Origin: Pseudocolwellia sp. AS88
GTDB lineage: Bacteria > Pseudomonadota > Gammaproteobacteria > Enterobacterales > Alteromonadaceae
Assembly: GCF_030551755.1 (NCBI RefSeq)
Contig: NZ_JAUPEC010000003.1
Location: 1 to 64,000, forward strand
Direction: 5' to 3'
Length of the DNA stretch: 64,000 nucleotides
The notes beneath the pieces were generated by a model. The model searched no databases. It was not told the DNA's origin and saw nothing but the letters and a program-made list of their open reading frames with translations. Of this stretch, positions 41,768-51,559 are shown piece after piece (positions within the stretch are counted from its first letter, which is position 1; the number at the start of each line of letters is the position of its first letter). The position numbers were made by a program, and so were the translations under genes.

Positions 41768-42002
41768 GAAAGGCCCAACAAAAACAGTCAATATTTTTTG
41801 TGCTAAATGCCGCAGCCAGTTGTTTAAATATCGTAAAGGCGGCACAGGTAGTTTAGTTAAGTGTTTTAAAGAGCGCATCACTCAAGATTTTACTAATGAG
41901 AGTTGCGTTTGCCCTACCTGTAACTCTACTTTCGCTAGAGAAACATTGATACGAGGTGTACCCGCGTTTAAAATTATTGGAGGAAAAGTAAGTGTTAAAT
42001 AA
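41751..42002 (+). CDS. Small zinc-ribbon-like protein of unknown function
   Basis: No family recognised. The 83-residue basic protein has two CxxC knuckles, C17-x2-C20 (FCAKC) and C54-x2-C57 (CPTC), plus extra cysteines at 38 and 52, so a zinc ribbon is likely. The start is GTG 41751, inside the last 17 bases of the peroxiredoxin gene in another frame; no strong ribosome binding site is seen and translation may be coupled. The next ATG is far inside the frame. Six cysteines beside a thiol peroxidase would fit redox-sensitive metal binding, but this is speculation. Confidence 0.72.
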   Translation: MAKPNKKGPTKTVNIFCAKCRSQLFKYRKGGTGSLVKCFKERITQDFTNESCVCPTCNSTFARETLIRGVPAFKIIGGKVSVK

Positions 42003-42007
42003 AACGA

Positions 42008-42214
42008 TTATTTATCTTTAATAATCTTACGTCGTTCTTCTTCATATTCTTCGTACGGTTTAGTATTAGCTTGCTCTACACATTGTTCCTTTTCAACACC
42101 GACTTTTGTATCACAATATGTTTTCACTTGTAATTTTGTATGGTTGTAAAGTTGTTTAGAAGTGCAGGCGGATAACATTATAAGTAAGCTAACCGATATA
42201 AATTTAGACATCAT
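42008..42214 (-). CDS. Small lipoprotein of unknown function
   Basis: The 68-residue product has a lipoprotein signal (MSKFISVSLLIMLSAC with lipobox LSAC) and a short charged mature part with two further cysteines (TYC, EQC) that could form a disulfide, then Glu/Lys/Arg-rich C-terminus (EEYEEERRKIIKDK). Tandem ATG codons at 42214 and 42211. It is convergent with the zinc-ribbon gene, five bases apart. No domain recognised. Confidence 0.7.
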   Translation of the reverse strand: MMSKFISVSLLIMLSACTSKQLYNHTKLQVKTYCDTKVGVEKEQCVEQANTKPYEEYEEERRKIIKDK

Positions 42215-42594
42215 TTTTAATCCTTCTGTTAAGTTATTTCTGCCAATGCTATTACAAACTAACTAATATTTCATTCGATGGCATAAGTCCTTCAAGGTGC
42301 AATTAAATATAACTTTATCTATAACAGGTTAACTAACCTGAACTCGGTTTAAGATGTTTTTAATTCATTGAAATTATTACTAATAAAATTTAAATCATAC
42401 TCTAGCTTGATAGTTTTTCTTTCTTCAAGGCAAATTTCGCGTTAATAGCTAGTCTATTACAAGTAAATTTAACGATGAAGCAAGTAAAAGTAGCTGTTAG
42501 AGAATAATATGTTAAGTCGAGCTCAGGTTAACTATTAATAATTAGGTAAAAGTGAGTTAAACTAAGGTTAATTATTGCTACAAGCGAATTTAAG
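42215..42594. other. Intergenic region upstream of ubiE
   Basis: 380 bases without a gene. It holds a small palindrome CAGGTT-AACT-AACCTG (42325-42340), a second copy of CAGGTTAACTA near 42524, and the roughly 105-base imperfect palindrome listed separately. The ubiE operon promoter is presumably to the right of it. No strong ribosome binding site precedes ubiE. Confidence 0.5.
42399..42503. repeat. Imperfect palindromic element, MITE/REP-like
   Basis: The arms 42399-42437 and about 42465-42503 are imperfect inverted copies: matching blocks include CTCTA with TAGAG, TTTTTCTTTCTTCA with TGAAGCAAGTAAAAG, and AAATTT with AAATTT. The centre holds a small hairpin AATAG-CTAGT-CTATT and a GCGTTAA/TTAACG pair. 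The overall shape is a long cruciform-capable element with no coding potential. Only one copy is seen in the window. Confidence 0.55.
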
Positions 42595-43362
42595 ATGTCA
42601 CTTCAAGATCAAGACAATCAAGATAACAGTACTCACTTTGGTTACCAAACAGTAGATAAAAGTGAAAAAGAATCTAAAGTTGCGGGAGTATTTCATTCCG
42701 TAGCCGCCCAATATGATGTGATGAACGATTTAATGTCGTTTGGTATTCATCGTTTGTGGAAGCGATTTACCATAGATGCTAGTGGTGTACGCCCAGGTAA
42801 CAAAGTACTTGATTTAGCTGGCGGTACGGGTGATTTAACAGCAAAGTTCTCGCAACTTGTTGGTAAAGACGGACAAGTTGTTTTAGCTGACATTAACAGT
42901 TCAATGTTGAATGTTGGTCGCGATAAATTACGTGATCGTGGTTTAGTGCAAAACATTGAATATGTGCAAGCTAACGCACAGCACCTACCTTTTGAAGACA
43001 ATACTTTCGATATTATTACCATAGCATTCGGTTTACGTAATGTAACAGACAAAGATGAAGCGCTTCGCTCTATGTATCGTGTGCTTAAGCCTGGCGGTCG
43101 TTTATTAGTATTAGAATTTTCAAAACCAGAACAAGAACTTATTAGCAAAGCTTACGACTTTTACTCGTTTAATATTTTACCAAAAATGGGTGAGCTAGTA
43201 GCTAAAGATGGCGATAGTTATCAATATTTAGCTGAGTCTATTCGTATGCATCCTGATCAAGAAACATTAAAAGACATGATGGATAACGCAGGCTTCGAGC
43301 AGACCACTTATAAAAATCTAACAGGCGGTGTTGTTGCATTGCACAAAGGTTATAAATTTTAG
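42595..43362 (+). CDS. ubiE: Ubiquinone/menaquinone C-methyltransferase UbiE
   Basis: SAM-dependent C-methylation of the ring in ubiquinone (and menaquinone) synthesis. The 255 residues carry motif [24 protein letters not shown], and the family-specific [36 protein letters not shown]. Start ATG 42595; length as in E. coli (251). Its stop overlaps the ubiJ start by one base (TAGTG). First gene of ubiE-ubiJ-ubiB. Confidence 0.97.
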   Translation: MSLQDQDNQDNSTHFGYQTVDKSEKESKVAGVFHSVAAQYDVMNDLMSFGIHRLWKRFTIDASGVRPGNKVLDLAGGTGDLTAKFSQLVGKDGQVVLADINSSMLNVGRDKLRDRGLVQNIEYVQANAQHLPFEDNTFDIITIAFGLRNVTDKDEALRSMYRVLKPGGRLLVLEFSKPEQELISKAYDFYSFNILPKMGELVAKDGDSYQYLAESIRMHPDQETLKDMMDNAGFEQTTYKNLTGGVVALHKGYKF

Positions 43363-44000
43363 TGGCAAATAATATAACAATGCATCAACAGCTCTTATGC
43401 TCGATGCTTGAAGCTATTATTAATAAAGCTTTGAGCTTAAGTTTAAATGGCACTCAAGGCTTGTATGCATTGGAACAAAAAAACTTAGTGGTTCATTTAG
43501 CTGAGTTGGGGTTTCCATTAAGTTTTATTGTAAGTAACAGTAAGGTCTTAGTCACCTCGTTAAGTGAAAATCCTGATTGCGCTATTCACACGAGTATTAA
43601 AACTTTAGTTGCTTTAAAAAATGAGCATCAGCTGACAGATTTGATCAAACAAGACAAACTCGACATTGTTGGCGATATTAAAGTCGCACAGCATTTCGCG
43701 AGTGTCGCTGAAACCTTAAATATTGATTGGCAAAGCGAGCTAGCCAAACATATTGGCGATATACCTACTTATAAATTAACCCAATTCAGTAAGAAAGTGG
43801 CAGATAAGTTAGGCTTCGCAGCAAAGCAAATCCAAGCGGATTCAAGCGAATGGTTAGTGCACGAAAAGCGTTTAGTGGTAACAAGCAGTCAAATAGCGGC
43901 ATTTAATTTACAAGTTAGTGAGTTAGATATTCGTACCGAAACATTAGCGGATAGATTTCTAGCGGTTGAAAAAGCGTTATTGTCCAAAGCTAATAAATAG
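43362..44000 (+). CDS. ubiJ: Ubiquinone biosynthesis accessory factor UbiJ
   Basis: SCP2-domain lipid-binding protein that, with UbiK, supports the multi-enzyme Ubi complex. The 212-residue protein has an N-terminal SCP2-like domain (LCSMLEAIINKALSLSLNG, LVVHLAELGFPLSFIV, DIVGDIKVAQHFASV) and a C-terminal coiled coil (DIRTETLADRFLAVEKALLSK). The start is GTG 43362, sharing one base with the ubiE stop. Placement between ubiE and ubiB is diagnostic. Confidence 0.93.
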   Translation: MANNITMHQQLLCSMLEAIINKALSLSLNGTQGLYALEQKNLVVHLAELGFPLSFIVSNSKVLVTSLSENPDCAIHTSIKTLVALKNEHQLTDLIKQDKLDIVGDIKVAQHFASVAETLNIDWQSELAKHIGDIPTYKLTQFSKKVADKLGFAAKQIQADSSEWLVHEKRLVVTSSQIAAFNLQVSELDIRTETLADRFLAVEKALLSKANK

Positions 44001-44039
44001 TCTACCTAAATATCTCAATAACGATTAACAAGGATTCTT

Positions 44040-45653
44040 GTGAGTAGCGTACGTCTTTATAAAATTCTTCAAACCTTCCTCCAATACGGATTAGACGAGC
44101 TTGTACCTGAGAAATCTTTACCTTGGTACGTAAAAATAGCGCGTGTCTGTTTATTTTGGTTACGTAACAAACATAAAGATAAGCCTGTAGCTCTAAGATT
44201 TAGACTGGCGATTGAATCGTTAGGCCCTGTTTTTATTAAATTTGGACAAATGCTTTCAACAAGACGCGACTTATTACCGCCTGACTTTGCTGATGAGCTC
44301 ACCTTATTACAAGATCGAGTAGAACCCTTTGATGGTGAAAAAGCCAAACAACTAATCATTGATGCAATGGGCGAAGAAGTATTTAATCAATATTTTAGTG
44401 AATTTAATACCGCATCATTGGCGTCTGCTTCCATCGCGCAAGTACACACCGCTAAGTTACATACTGCTCAGCAAACTGAAACAGATGACGAAAGCACAAT
44501 AAATACTACCAGCAATATTGTGATTAAAGTATTACGCCCAGATATTGAAGCTGTAATTATTGCTGACTTGAAAGTGATGGCGATGTTTGCAGGTATTGTT
44601 GCGCGCTGGTTGCCTGACGGTAAAAGGCTTAGACCAAAAGAAGTGGTACTTGAATATAAGCGAACCATTTTAGATGAGCTTGATCTTAATCGTGAAGCGT
44701 CAAATGCTATTCAACTAAAACATAACTTCGCGCAAGGTCGTGAATACGATCATGTTTTATATGTTCCTGAAATTCATAGCGAATACAGCAGTAAAAATGT
44801 ACTTGTTATGGAGCGAATTTATGGCATTGGTGTAGGTGAAGTTGAAAAGTTACATGCGTTAGGCGTGGATATGAAACTGCTCGCTGAACGTGGCGTTGAA
44901 GTGTTTTTCACACAAGTTTTTCGAGACAGCTTTTTCCATGCAGATATGCATCCTGGTAATGTATTTGTTGATGCCACTAGTCCATTAGATCCAACATGGA
45001 TCGCGATAGATTGTGGCATAGTAGGTACTCTGAATAGTGAAGATAAACGCTATTTAGCTGAAAACTTTGTTGCCTTTTTTAATCGTGATTACCGTAAAGT
45101 AGCTCAATTACATGTCGATTCTGGATGGGTACCAAGTAATACCAGTGTTGACGAATTTGAATTTGCTATACGAGCCGTATGCGAACCTATTTTTAATAAG
45201 CCGTTAGCTGAAATATCCTTTGGGCAAGTGTTAGTTAATCTCTTTAATACCGCGCGTCGCTTCAACATGGAAGTGCAACCTCAATTAGTTTTACTGCAAA
45301 AAACCTTATTATATATCGAAGGTTTAGGTCGTCAGTTATATCCACAATTAGATTTATGGCAAACAGCCAAACCCTTTTTAGAAAATTGGGTTAAAGAGCA
45401 AATGGGCGTTAAAGCGGTATTTGCCAAAATTAAAGAAAACATCCCTTTTTGGAACGAAAAACTGCCTGAAATTCCAGATCTAGTTTACGACTATTTACGT
45501 GCAGGAAAGGATAGTCATAACAAACAAACCCAATTAATTGAATCATTAAAGGCTGAGCAGTCTCGTCATAATAATCGTCTGGTCACCATAATAGGATTAA
45601 GTGCTATTTTGATCAGCGCATCTATTTTATTAGCGGCCATTTGTTTTAATTAA
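44040..45653 (+). CDS. ubiB: Atypical kinase/ATPase UbiB
   Basis: ABC1/ADCK family protein needed for the aerobic hydroxylation steps of ubiquinone synthesis, anchored to the inner membrane. The 537 residues include [26 protein letters not shown] (KxGQ motif), the Ala-rich loop [14 protein letters not shown] in place of a P-loop, ATP-binding [10 protein letters not shown], and [14 protein letters not shown] with the catalytic-like Asp. The hydrophobic C-terminus ([20 protein letters not shown]) is the membrane anchor. Start GTG 44040 is preceded by AAGGA. Terminator follows. Confidence 0.96.
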   Translation: MSSVRLYKILQTFLQYGLDELVPEKSLPWYVKIARVCLFWLRNKHKDKPVALRFRLAIESLGPVFIKFGQMLSTRRDLLPPDFADELTLLQDRVEPFDGEKAKQLIIDAMGEEVFNQYFSEFNTASLASASIAQVHTAKLHTAQQTETDDESTINTTSNIVIKVLRPDIEAVIIADLKVMAMFAGIVARWLPDGKRLRPKEVVLEYKRTILDELDLNREASNAIQLKHNFAQGREYDHVLYVPEIHSEYSSKNVLVMERIYGIGVGEVEKLHALGVDMKLLAERGVEVFFTQVFRDSFFHADMHPGNVFVDATSPLDPTWIAIDCGIVGTLNSEDKRYLAENFVAFFNRDYRKVAQLHVDSGWVPSNTSVDEFEFAIRAVCEPIFNKPLAEISFGQVLVNLFNTARRFNMEVQPQLVLLQKTLLYIEGLGRQLYPQLDLWQTAKPFLENWVKEQMGVKAVFAKIKENIPFWNEKLPEIPDLVYDYLRAGKDSHNKQTQLIESLKAEQSRHNNRLVTIIGLSAILISASILLAAICFN

Positions 45654-45684
45654 ATACTCTATTTAAATCAATCAAAGCAGAACA

Positions 45685-45736
45685 AAAAACAGAAGACTGT
45701 TATCAAATCATGCACCTTCTGTTTTTATTTATTTTT
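45685..45736 (+). terminator. Terminator after ubiB
   Basis: Perfect 11-bp stem, AAAAACAGAAG (45685-45695) with CTTCTGTTTTT (45716-45726), 20-base loop, then T-rich ATTTATTTTT. It lies between convergent ubiB and the next gene and may serve both. Confidence 0.75.
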
Positions 45737-45755
45737 CCTCCAAGTAAAAACCTTT

Positions 45756-46073
45756 TTAAAGATAGGCAAACGCTAATAACTTCTTCGCTTGATCTCTAGG
45801 TAAACAGCTAGCTAATGGCGTTGCTTCAAACTGCTTTTTAGATACCTCAATAGTATTACTAGTTGTACTTTGTGACGGCAAAGAAACGTTTACACGACAA
45901 CTTATGTTTTGCTCTTTCTCAGTAAAGAAAATTTTTACCGACTGTGATTTGTGAATTAAATTTTTGTAAGGGTATCCAGCCTCAGAATACAGTTGTATTT
46001 CCTCACTGGCTTGAATTGTCATCACTAAGAATAAACTGCTTATAACACTAATAATGATAGATTTATTTAACAT
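45756..46073 (-). CDS. Small exported protein of unknown function
   Basis: From the chosen ATG 46073 the product is 105 residues: a signal peptide (LNKSIIISVISSLFLVMTIQA, cleavage after QA), then a mature part of about 83 residues with two cysteines (ISCRV, ASCLP) that could form a disulfide in the periplasm. GAGG stands five bases upstream of this start; the frame opens further out to 46166 but without a binding site and would give an unusual 31-residue N-extension. No domain recognised. It is divergent from the LysR gene. Confidence 0.7.
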   Translation of the reverse strand: MLNKSIIISVISSLFLVMTIQASEEIQLYSEAGYPYKNLIHKSQSVKIFFTEKEQNISCRVNVSLPSQSTTSNTIEVSKKQFEATPLASCLPRDQAKKLLAFAYL

Positions 46074-46229
46074 ATGAACCTCGTTTTTATTTAAGTGAAC
46101 TGGCTTAGTTGTATGTAAATTAAAGCTTGTACTCCTCTTAAACAAACGATATAAAATTAACTTCACTTAAGTTTTTCTAAAGTAAGTATTGATCCGAATA
46201 CTAATATGAATGAGGTTATAAGAATTAAT

Positions 46230-47114
46230 ATGAAGCTACCACCATTAAAGTCGTTGTCCTTTTTTCTTGCTGCAGCCCGTAATCAAAGCTTTAAAAAGGC
46301 AGCGGAAGAATTGCATGTAACTCAAGCTGCGGTTAGCCAACAAATTCGCTTATTGGAAGATAATCTAAAGTGTCAGTTGTTTAATCGTGATACTAAAAAA
46401 ACGGTGCTAAGTGCTGATGGTGAGCGTTTATTTCCTTTTATTGAAGCTGGATTTAATCAGATCTCAAAAGGTATTGGTTTGCTGTCTACTGAACCTGATC
46501 CTAATATTCTTAAAATCACGTCTTTGCATTCTTTCACTTCGTTAATACTTATTCCTAAGGTGAACGAGTTTCAATTGATGTATCCAGAAATTATGTTGCA
46601 GTTTTCTCCAAGTAATCAGGTGGTAGACTTTAAAGATGACAGCGTGGATTTGGCTATTCGCCGAGGTGAAGGAGTTTATCCTGGCTTAGAGAGCAAACAA
46701 CTCATTAAAGATGAAGTTCTACTCGTTGCTAGCAACTTACTGTTTAAAGATGCTTTTCCAACCATGGAAAAGGTATTAAAAACGCCATTATTGTTGGATA
46801 TTTCTAGTGATTTGAAACCCGCGTTTGAACAATTTTGTGATCAATATAAATTAAACTTGAATGACTTTAATATAAGCCTGCAAACTACGGATTCTGTGCC
46901 TGTAATTGAAAAGGCTATTGCAGGGCAAGGTATTTGTTTTGTGAGTAAATCTTTAGTGTTTGAGCGTATTAACGAAGGTACTTTGATTAACTTATTCGAT
47001 TTTTCAGCTAACAGTCCTATTTCTTTATTTTTAGTTGCACCGCCAGGAAACTTTGAATGGGAAAAGGTGAAGAAGTTTGAAGCTTGGTTAACAACATTAT
47101 TTGCAGATAAGTAA
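46230..47114 (+). CDS. LysR-family transcriptional regulator (GcvA-like)
   Basis: DNA-binding regulator with an N-terminal winged helix (PLKSLSFFLAAARNQSFKKAAEELHVTQAAVSQQIRLLEDNL), the GcvA-type start, and a C-terminal periplasmic-binding-protein-like effector domain (SVDLAIRRGEGVYPGLESKQL, IEKAIAGQGICFV). Two starts are possible: ATG 46230 (294 residues), which matches the usual GcvA-type N-terminus (M-x-LPPL), and ATG 46206, eight codons earlier. Neither has a strong binding site. The target is unknown; the TSUP gene after it and the divergent small exported gene are candidates. Confidence 0.86.
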   Translation: MKLPPLKSLSFFLAAARNQSFKKAAEELHVTQAAVSQQIRLLEDNLKCQLFNRDTKKTVLSADGERLFPFIEAGFNQISKGIGLLSTEPDPNILKITSLHSFTSLILIPKVNEFQLMYPEIMLQFSPSNQVVDFKDDSVDLAIRRGEGVYPGLESKQLIKDEVLLVASNLLFKDAFPTMEKVLKTPLLLDISSDLKPAFEQFCDQYKLNLNDFNISLQTTDSVPVIEKAIAGQGICFVSKSLVFERINEGTLINLFDFSANSPISLFLVAPPGNFEWEKVKKFEAWLTTLFADK

Positions 47115-47253
47115 CCCTCAGCTTTTTAAAGTTCTCATGCGTTAGCTAGATTAGTTTAATTAATTTTGAATTAAGCTTATAGATTTAATAAAAAAATCAT
47201 AATTAATTGATACTATAATTTTATTATTAATACTTTACTCATCGTTGTATTTC

Positions 47254-48027
47254 ATGGATTTCATTATTATTTCAGCTGTTGCTATGGCGGCTTCGCTGTT
47301 AACTTTATTCTCAGGCTTTGGTTTAGGTACTTTGCTTATGCCAATTGTAGCACTGTTCTTTCCTATTGAGATCGCCGTTACTATTACTGCTATTGTGCAT
47401 TTTGCTAATAACGCTTTTAAGATATTTTTAGTGGGTAAGCATGCAAACTTATCTGTTATCTTAAAATTTGGTATTCCTGCCGTATTCTTCGCTTTGTTGG
47501 GCGCGTTACTACTTACCAAATTGTCTGATACAAATAGCGTAGTGAATTATCAGCTTTTATCTTATGAGTTTAGTACTAGCATGATGAAGATGATTGTTGG
47601 TGGGCTTATTTTACTTTTAGTTGTGATTGAGCTTATGCCTTTTTTCAAGTCTTTAGCTATTAACAAAAAATATCTACCATTTGGCGGTGTGCTAAGTGGA
47701 TTTTTGGGTGGTTTATCTGGTCATCAGGGCGCATTTAGAAGTATGTTCTTGTTAAAAGCGGGTTTATCTAAAGAACAATTTGTGGCGACAGGGGTTATTT
47801 TAGCTGTATTGGTTGATATCAACCGTTTGGCTATTTATGGTTGGCACTTTGGCTCAACAGAAAATACAGTAAATTGGTGGTTGGTGTTAAGTGCTTGTTT
47901 ATCCGCTTTTATTGGTGCTTATTTCGGTAAAAAGCTGCTAACGAAAGTAACGATTGAGTTAGTACAAAAGTTTGTTTCAGCATTACTTGTGTTTATTGGC
48001 TTAGGTTTAATTACAGGAAGCATTTAG
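47254..48027 (+). CDS. TSUP/TauE-SafE family membrane transporter
   Basis: Predicted exporter of sulfite, sulfonates or other small anions; substrate unknown. The 257-residue protein is hydrophobic throughout with about eight segments and the two-fold internal motif of the family: SLLTLFSGFGLGTLLMPIVALFF near the N-terminus and FGGVLSGFLGGLSGHQGAFRSMF in the middle. I chose ATG 47254; TTG 47245 is an alternative. It starts 139 bases after the LysR gene, which may control it. Confidence 0.85.
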   Translation: MDFIIISAVAMAASLLTLFSGFGLGTLLMPIVALFFPIEIAVTITAIVHFANNAFKIFLVGKHANLSVILKFGIPAVFFALLGALLLTKLSDTNSVVNYQLLSYEFSTSMMKMIVGGLILLLVVIELMPFFKSLAINKKYLPFGGVLSGFLGGLSGHQGAFRSMFLLKAGLSKEQFVATGVILAVLVDINRLAIYGWHFGSTENTVNWWLVLSACLSAFIGAYFGKKLLTKVTIELVQKFVSALLVFIGLGLITGSI

Positions 48028-48054
48028 CCACTCAACATATGTAACGTATCTCCT

Positions 48055-48085
48055 AAGTAGCAACAAGCTTTAGTTGTTGCTACTT
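48055..48085. terminator. Hairpin between convergent TSUP and TraB/GumN genes
   Basis: Perfect 12-bp stem, AAGTAGCAACAA (48055-48066) and TTGTTGCTACTT (48074-48085), seven-base loop. T tails are weak on both sides; location between convergent genes supports a bidirectional terminator. Confidence 0.65.
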
Positions 48086-48102
48086 GATCTAGATTTTACA
48101 GA

Positions 48103-48999
48103 TTAAAGAGAGCTTTGCTCGATTGTGTAGCCTTGTTTTTTGAGTAAGGCTAATAATCCATCTTTACCAAATAAATGCCCTGCGCCTACCAATACTAGCT
48201 CTTTATGTTTGTTGTTAAACATAGCTTCTATTTTAGGTACCCAATTTTTATTGCGCACAGAAAATAAGGCTTCGTAAGACTTCTCGTCTGAATCTAAAGC
48301 GGCGTCATTTATTAGACTTTCTAGGCGAGCTGAATCACCTACTTGCCATGCATCAAGAATAAGCCCAAAGAATTCTGTAAAGCTCGAGTTTAGCTCTAAG
48401 TTGGCTAGAATAAATTCATCTTCATAGCCTTCACCTAATTGACTTAGCATAGTGAACTGCATGTCAGCTGTTTCTAAATAGTCAATCTTCTTATTTTCAA
48501 TTGTTGCTTGGGCTTCAAAAAAAGCATCGACGCCTTCACCTGATATTTGCGCCTTTTGTAATTCTATAAGTGCCATTATGGTAATAACAAAACCAGGTTT
48601 GAAAGATGTAAACTGATTAACATTACTACCTATGGTGGTAAAGTAGTTAGTTAATAACTTGAAGGTTTCTGGGGTGAGTTTACTTTGTAAGTTATCGCCG
48701 TTAGTGTAGCTCATTTTGGCTATCATGGCTTGCTGGGCTGCAGCATCGTTTGGATCGGGTAATTGTGCTTCAAGTATCAATTGATCTGTATTATTGAAAG
48801 CATTAATAAACTCGCTTGGCATAGGATGTTCTTCAGGTAAAACATGAATCGTACCGCCGATATATACATGATCATTGTTTTTAGAAACCTTCCAAACAGA
48901 GCTTTTAGCTAGAGTTGTTGTAGGTAAACTACATAGAAAAACTAAGGTAGCCAAAGTGACAAACTTCTTTGTGAAGTTGTTTGCTATATTATTCATCAT
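48103..48999 (-). CDS. TraB/GumN family exported protein
   Basis: Possible metal-dependent protease-like protein of the TraB/GumN family; function not established in bacteria. The 298 residues start with a signal peptide (KKFVTLATLVFLCSLPTTTLA) and then the family core: VWKVSKNNDHVYIGGTIHVLPEEH with the GGTIH motif, the central helical part, and the C-terminal VLVGAGHLFGKDGLLALLKKQGY with GAGH. These Gly-His motifs are the expected metal-site positions. Tandem ATGs at 48999 and 48996. It is placed three bases after the rep stop. Confidence 0.86.
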   Translation of the reverse strand: MMNNIANNFTKKFVTLATLVFLCSLPTTTLAKSSVWKVSKNNDHVYIGGTIHVLPEEHPMPSEFINAFNNTDQLILEAQLPDPNDAAAQQAMIAKMSYTNGDNLQSKLTPETFKLLTNYFTTIGSNVNQFTSFKPGFVITIMALIELQKAQISGEGVDAFFEAQATIENKKIDYLETADMQFTMLSQLGEGYEDEFILANLELNSSFTEFFGLILDAWQVGDSARLESLINDAALDSDEKSYEALFSVRNKNWVPKIEAMFNNKHKELVLVGAGHLFGKDGLLALLKKQGYTIEQSSL

Positions 49000-49001
49000 A
49001 A

Positions 49002-51020
49002 TTATTTATTCTTATTCAACATGTCTCGTAAATTGGCTACACCCATTTTTGCTGTAGCTTGCTTTTGTTCGTTACTTTTTTTGGCTTGAGTAAGTTCCCA
49101 GCTTAAATCGTCTTGTGGTAATTCGTGTAGAAAACGACTGGCTTCTGTGCGAGCTACTTCGCCAAACTGTCTACGTTCACGCGCATAGGTAAAAATAAGT
49201 TCTTTTTGAGCGCGTGTTATACCTACATAGGCTAGTCGTCTTTCTTCTTCTACGTTACCTTCATCCATACTGGTTTGGTGAGGTAATAAACCTTCTTCCA
49301 TGCCGATGAGAAATACATACGGAAATTCTAACCCTTTTGATGCATGCAATGTCATTAGCTGTACTTGATCTGATTCATCTTCGTCTTCGCTACGTTCCAT
49401 CATGTCACGTAGTGTTAGTCGAGTAACAACTTGTGGCAAAGTCATTGGGTCTTCGTTTTCATCACCTTCTAACATTTGCGTTACCCAACTAAATAACTGT
49501 GTTACGTTTTTCATTCGCATTTCAGCGGCTTTAGCACTTGGTGATGAGTCGTATAGCCAATCTTCGTAATTAATTTCGCGTACAGCGGCTCTTAACACTG
49601 CAGCGGTATCACCACGTTCAGCATGATCTGATGTTTCAACTATCCAACGAGTAAAGCGTTGTACACTGGCTAAACCACGGCCTGTTAGAGTTTGCTCTAG
49701 ACCTAATTCAAAGCTGGCAGCAAACATACTTATTTGGCGCATGTTAGCGTAACTACCTAGTTTTTCTAAGGTTGTTGGACCTATTTCTCTGCGAGGTACA
49801 TTTACTATACGTAAAAAAGCATTATCGTCGTCAGGATTCACTAATACACGTAAATACGCCATCATATCTTTGATTTCTGCCCTTGAGAAAAATGAAGTAC
49901 CGCCACTTATTTTGTATGGAATGCGGTTAGTCATTAAGGCTTTTTCAAGCAAACGTGATTGGTGGTTACCACGATATAAAATAGCGTAATGTTTGTATTT
50001 AGATTTATTTAAGAAACGATGACCGATCAGCTCACCAACAATACGCTCTACTTCGTGTTCTTCATTTTTAGTTTGAACAACTCTTAGCTCAACACCATAA
50101 TTTAGCTCACTAAATAGTGCTTTGTCGTATACATGTGGGTTGTTGGCAATCAATATGTTGGCACATTTTAGAATGCGTCCACTAGAGCGATAATTTTGCT
50201 CTAATTTGATTAATTTAAGGTTAGGGAAGTCTTCGCCTAATAACACCAAGTTTTGAGGTTTAGCGCCACGCCAAGAGTATATTGATTGATCGTCATCGCC
50301 TACAACCGTTAATAAACCTTTTTCACCTGCGATTAGCTTAACTAATTCGTATTGGCTGGCGTTGGTATCTTGGTATTCATCCACCAACATATATTGAATT
50401 TTTTTACGCCAGCGTTCACGTACTTCAGGATAGTTTCTTAATAAAAGTGTTGGAATTAGGATAAGATCGTCAAAGTCTAATGCGTTGTAGGCTTTCATAT
50501 GCTTTTGATAAAGTGCATAAAACTCGGCGTACATTAGAGTATCAGCATCACCTGCATGTTTAATTGCAGCATCCGCAAGTTGTAATTCATTTTTCCAATT
50601 AGAGATCATTGACTGCAACTTGCTAAGCAAATCTTTATCACCATCAAATTCATCTTTGGTGAGTTCTTTTAATAAAGCTAAGGTGTCTTGATCATCAAAT
50701 AAGGTGAAACCAGGTTTATAACCTAAAGTTTTAATCTCTTTTCGAACAATATCTAAACCGAGGGAATGGAAGGTTGAAACGGTAAGGCCACGAATTAAGT
50801 CTTTACCTAATAGCTTAGCTACACGCTCTTTCATTTCTTTTGCTGCTTTGTTGGTAAAGGTTACCGCGGCAATGTTACGTGCTTTATAACCACATTTTTC
50901 AATGAGATAGGCTATTTTTTTACATATTACCCCTGTTTTTCCGCTACCAGCACCAGCCAATACTAGGCAAGGTCCGCTTACATATTTTACAGCTTCATTT
51001 TGTCCGGGGTTTAGTTTCAT
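49002..51020 (-). CDS. rep: ATP-dependent DNA helicase Rep
   Basis: Superfamily 1A 3'-5' helicase that helps forks pass protein roadblocks. The 672 residues follow E. coli Rep closely: [28 protein letters not shown] (Q motif and Walker A), [17 protein letters not shown] (motif Ia), LVDEYQDTN (motif II), [15 protein letters not shown] (motif III), EQNYRS (IV), [17 protein letters not shown] (V) and [10 protein letters not shown] (VI). The C-terminus ([10 protein letters not shown]-like) is short, as in Rep rather than UvrD. It is divergent from ubiK and is followed closely by the TraB/GumN gene. Confidence 0.95.
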   Translation of the reverse strand: MKLNPGQNEAVKYVSGPCLVLAGAGSGKTGVICKKIAYLIEKCGYKARNIAAVTFTNKAAKEMKERVAKLLGKDLIRGLTVSTFHSLGLDIVRKEIKTLGYKPGFTLFDDQDTLALLKELTKDEFDGDKDLLSKLQSMISNWKNELQLADAAIKHAGDADTLMYAEFYALYQKHMKAYNALDFDDLILIPTLLLRNYPEVRERWRKKIQYMLVDEYQDTNASQYELVKLIAGEKGLLTVVGDDDQSIYSWRGAKPQNLVLLGEDFPNLKLIKLEQNYRSSGRILKCANILIANNPHVYDKALFSELNYGVELRVVQTKNEEHEVERIVGELIGHRFLNKSKYKHYAILYRGNHQSRLLEKALMTNRIPYKISGGTSFFSRAEIKDMMAYLRVLVNPDDDNAFLRIVNVPRREIGPTTLEKLGSYANMRQISMFAASFELGLEQTLTGRGLASVQRFTRWIVETSDHAERGDTAAVLRAAVREINYEDWLYDSSPSAKAAEMRMKNVTQLFSWVTQMLEGDENEDPMTLPQVVTRLTLRDMMERSEDEDESDQVQLMTLHASKGLEFPYVFLIGMEEGLLPHQTSMDEGNVEEERRLAYVGITRAQKELIFTYARERRQFGEVARTEASRFLHELPQDDLSWELTQAKKSNEQKQATAKMGVANLRDMLNKNK

Positions 51021-51214
51021 TATCTTTAACGATTTCAGGGGCTATTCAAAAGAGGAACGATTTTATAACAATTTATCTGATTAAGCTGAATATTTTTAGT
51101 CTCAATGGTAAAAAATGTTTACAATGAATTAATAAATTAGCTCAAGCTTCTTTTTAAAGGGAAGAGTCGAGTCATTCAATCTTGAATTTAAGAATAATTA
51201 AGAAGAGTTTAAAA

Positions 51215-51463
51215 ATGATTAATGCTAAAAAAATTGAAGAGATCGCACAGCAAGTATCAAATGCTATTCCTGCAGGATTAAAAAATGTTGCTAGCGATAT
51301 TGAAGAGAAAACAAAAACAATAGTGCAACGTAAGCTTGCAGAGCTTGATGTAGTAACTCGCGAAGAGTTTGATGTGCAAACTCAAGTGTTAATTAAAACT
51401 CGCGCTAAATTAACTGAGTTAGAAGCTAAGCTTGTAGAAATTGAAGCTAAATTAGCAGAATAG
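51215..51463 (+). CDS. ubiK: Ubiquinone biosynthesis accessory factor UbiK (YqiC)
   Basis: Membrane-associated coiled-coil protein that binds UbiJ in E. coli and promotes aerobic ubiquinone synthesis. The 82 residues begin MINAKKIEEIAQQVSNAIPAG and contain the long C-terminal coiled coil VTREEFDVQTQVLIKTRAKLTELEAKL. The start is ATG 51215 with AAGAAG upstream; the frame extends to TTG 51182 without conservation. It is separated from ubiJ (43.4 kb) by 7 kb. A strong bidirectional terminator follows. Confidence 0.93.
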   Translation: MINAKKIEEIAQQVSNAIPAGLKNVASDIEEKTKTIVQRKLAELDVVTREEFDVQTQVLIKTRAKLTELEAKLVEIEAKLAE

Positions 51464-51493
51464 TTTAGCCATTAATTAGAAAGCTGAACGTAT

Positions 51494-51534
51494 AAAAAAA
51501 GCTTATTTAAGTAAACCTTAAATAAGCTTTTTTA
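51494..51534. terminator. Strong bidirectional terminator between ubiK and the YceI gene
   Basis: Perfect 17-bp stem, arms 51495-51511 and 51517-51533 (core GCTTATTTAAG), five-base loop, A run on the left and T run on the right, so functional in both directions. Confidence 0.95.
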
Positions 51535-51559
51535 GTTTTGAACAAACAGTAAATAAAAC

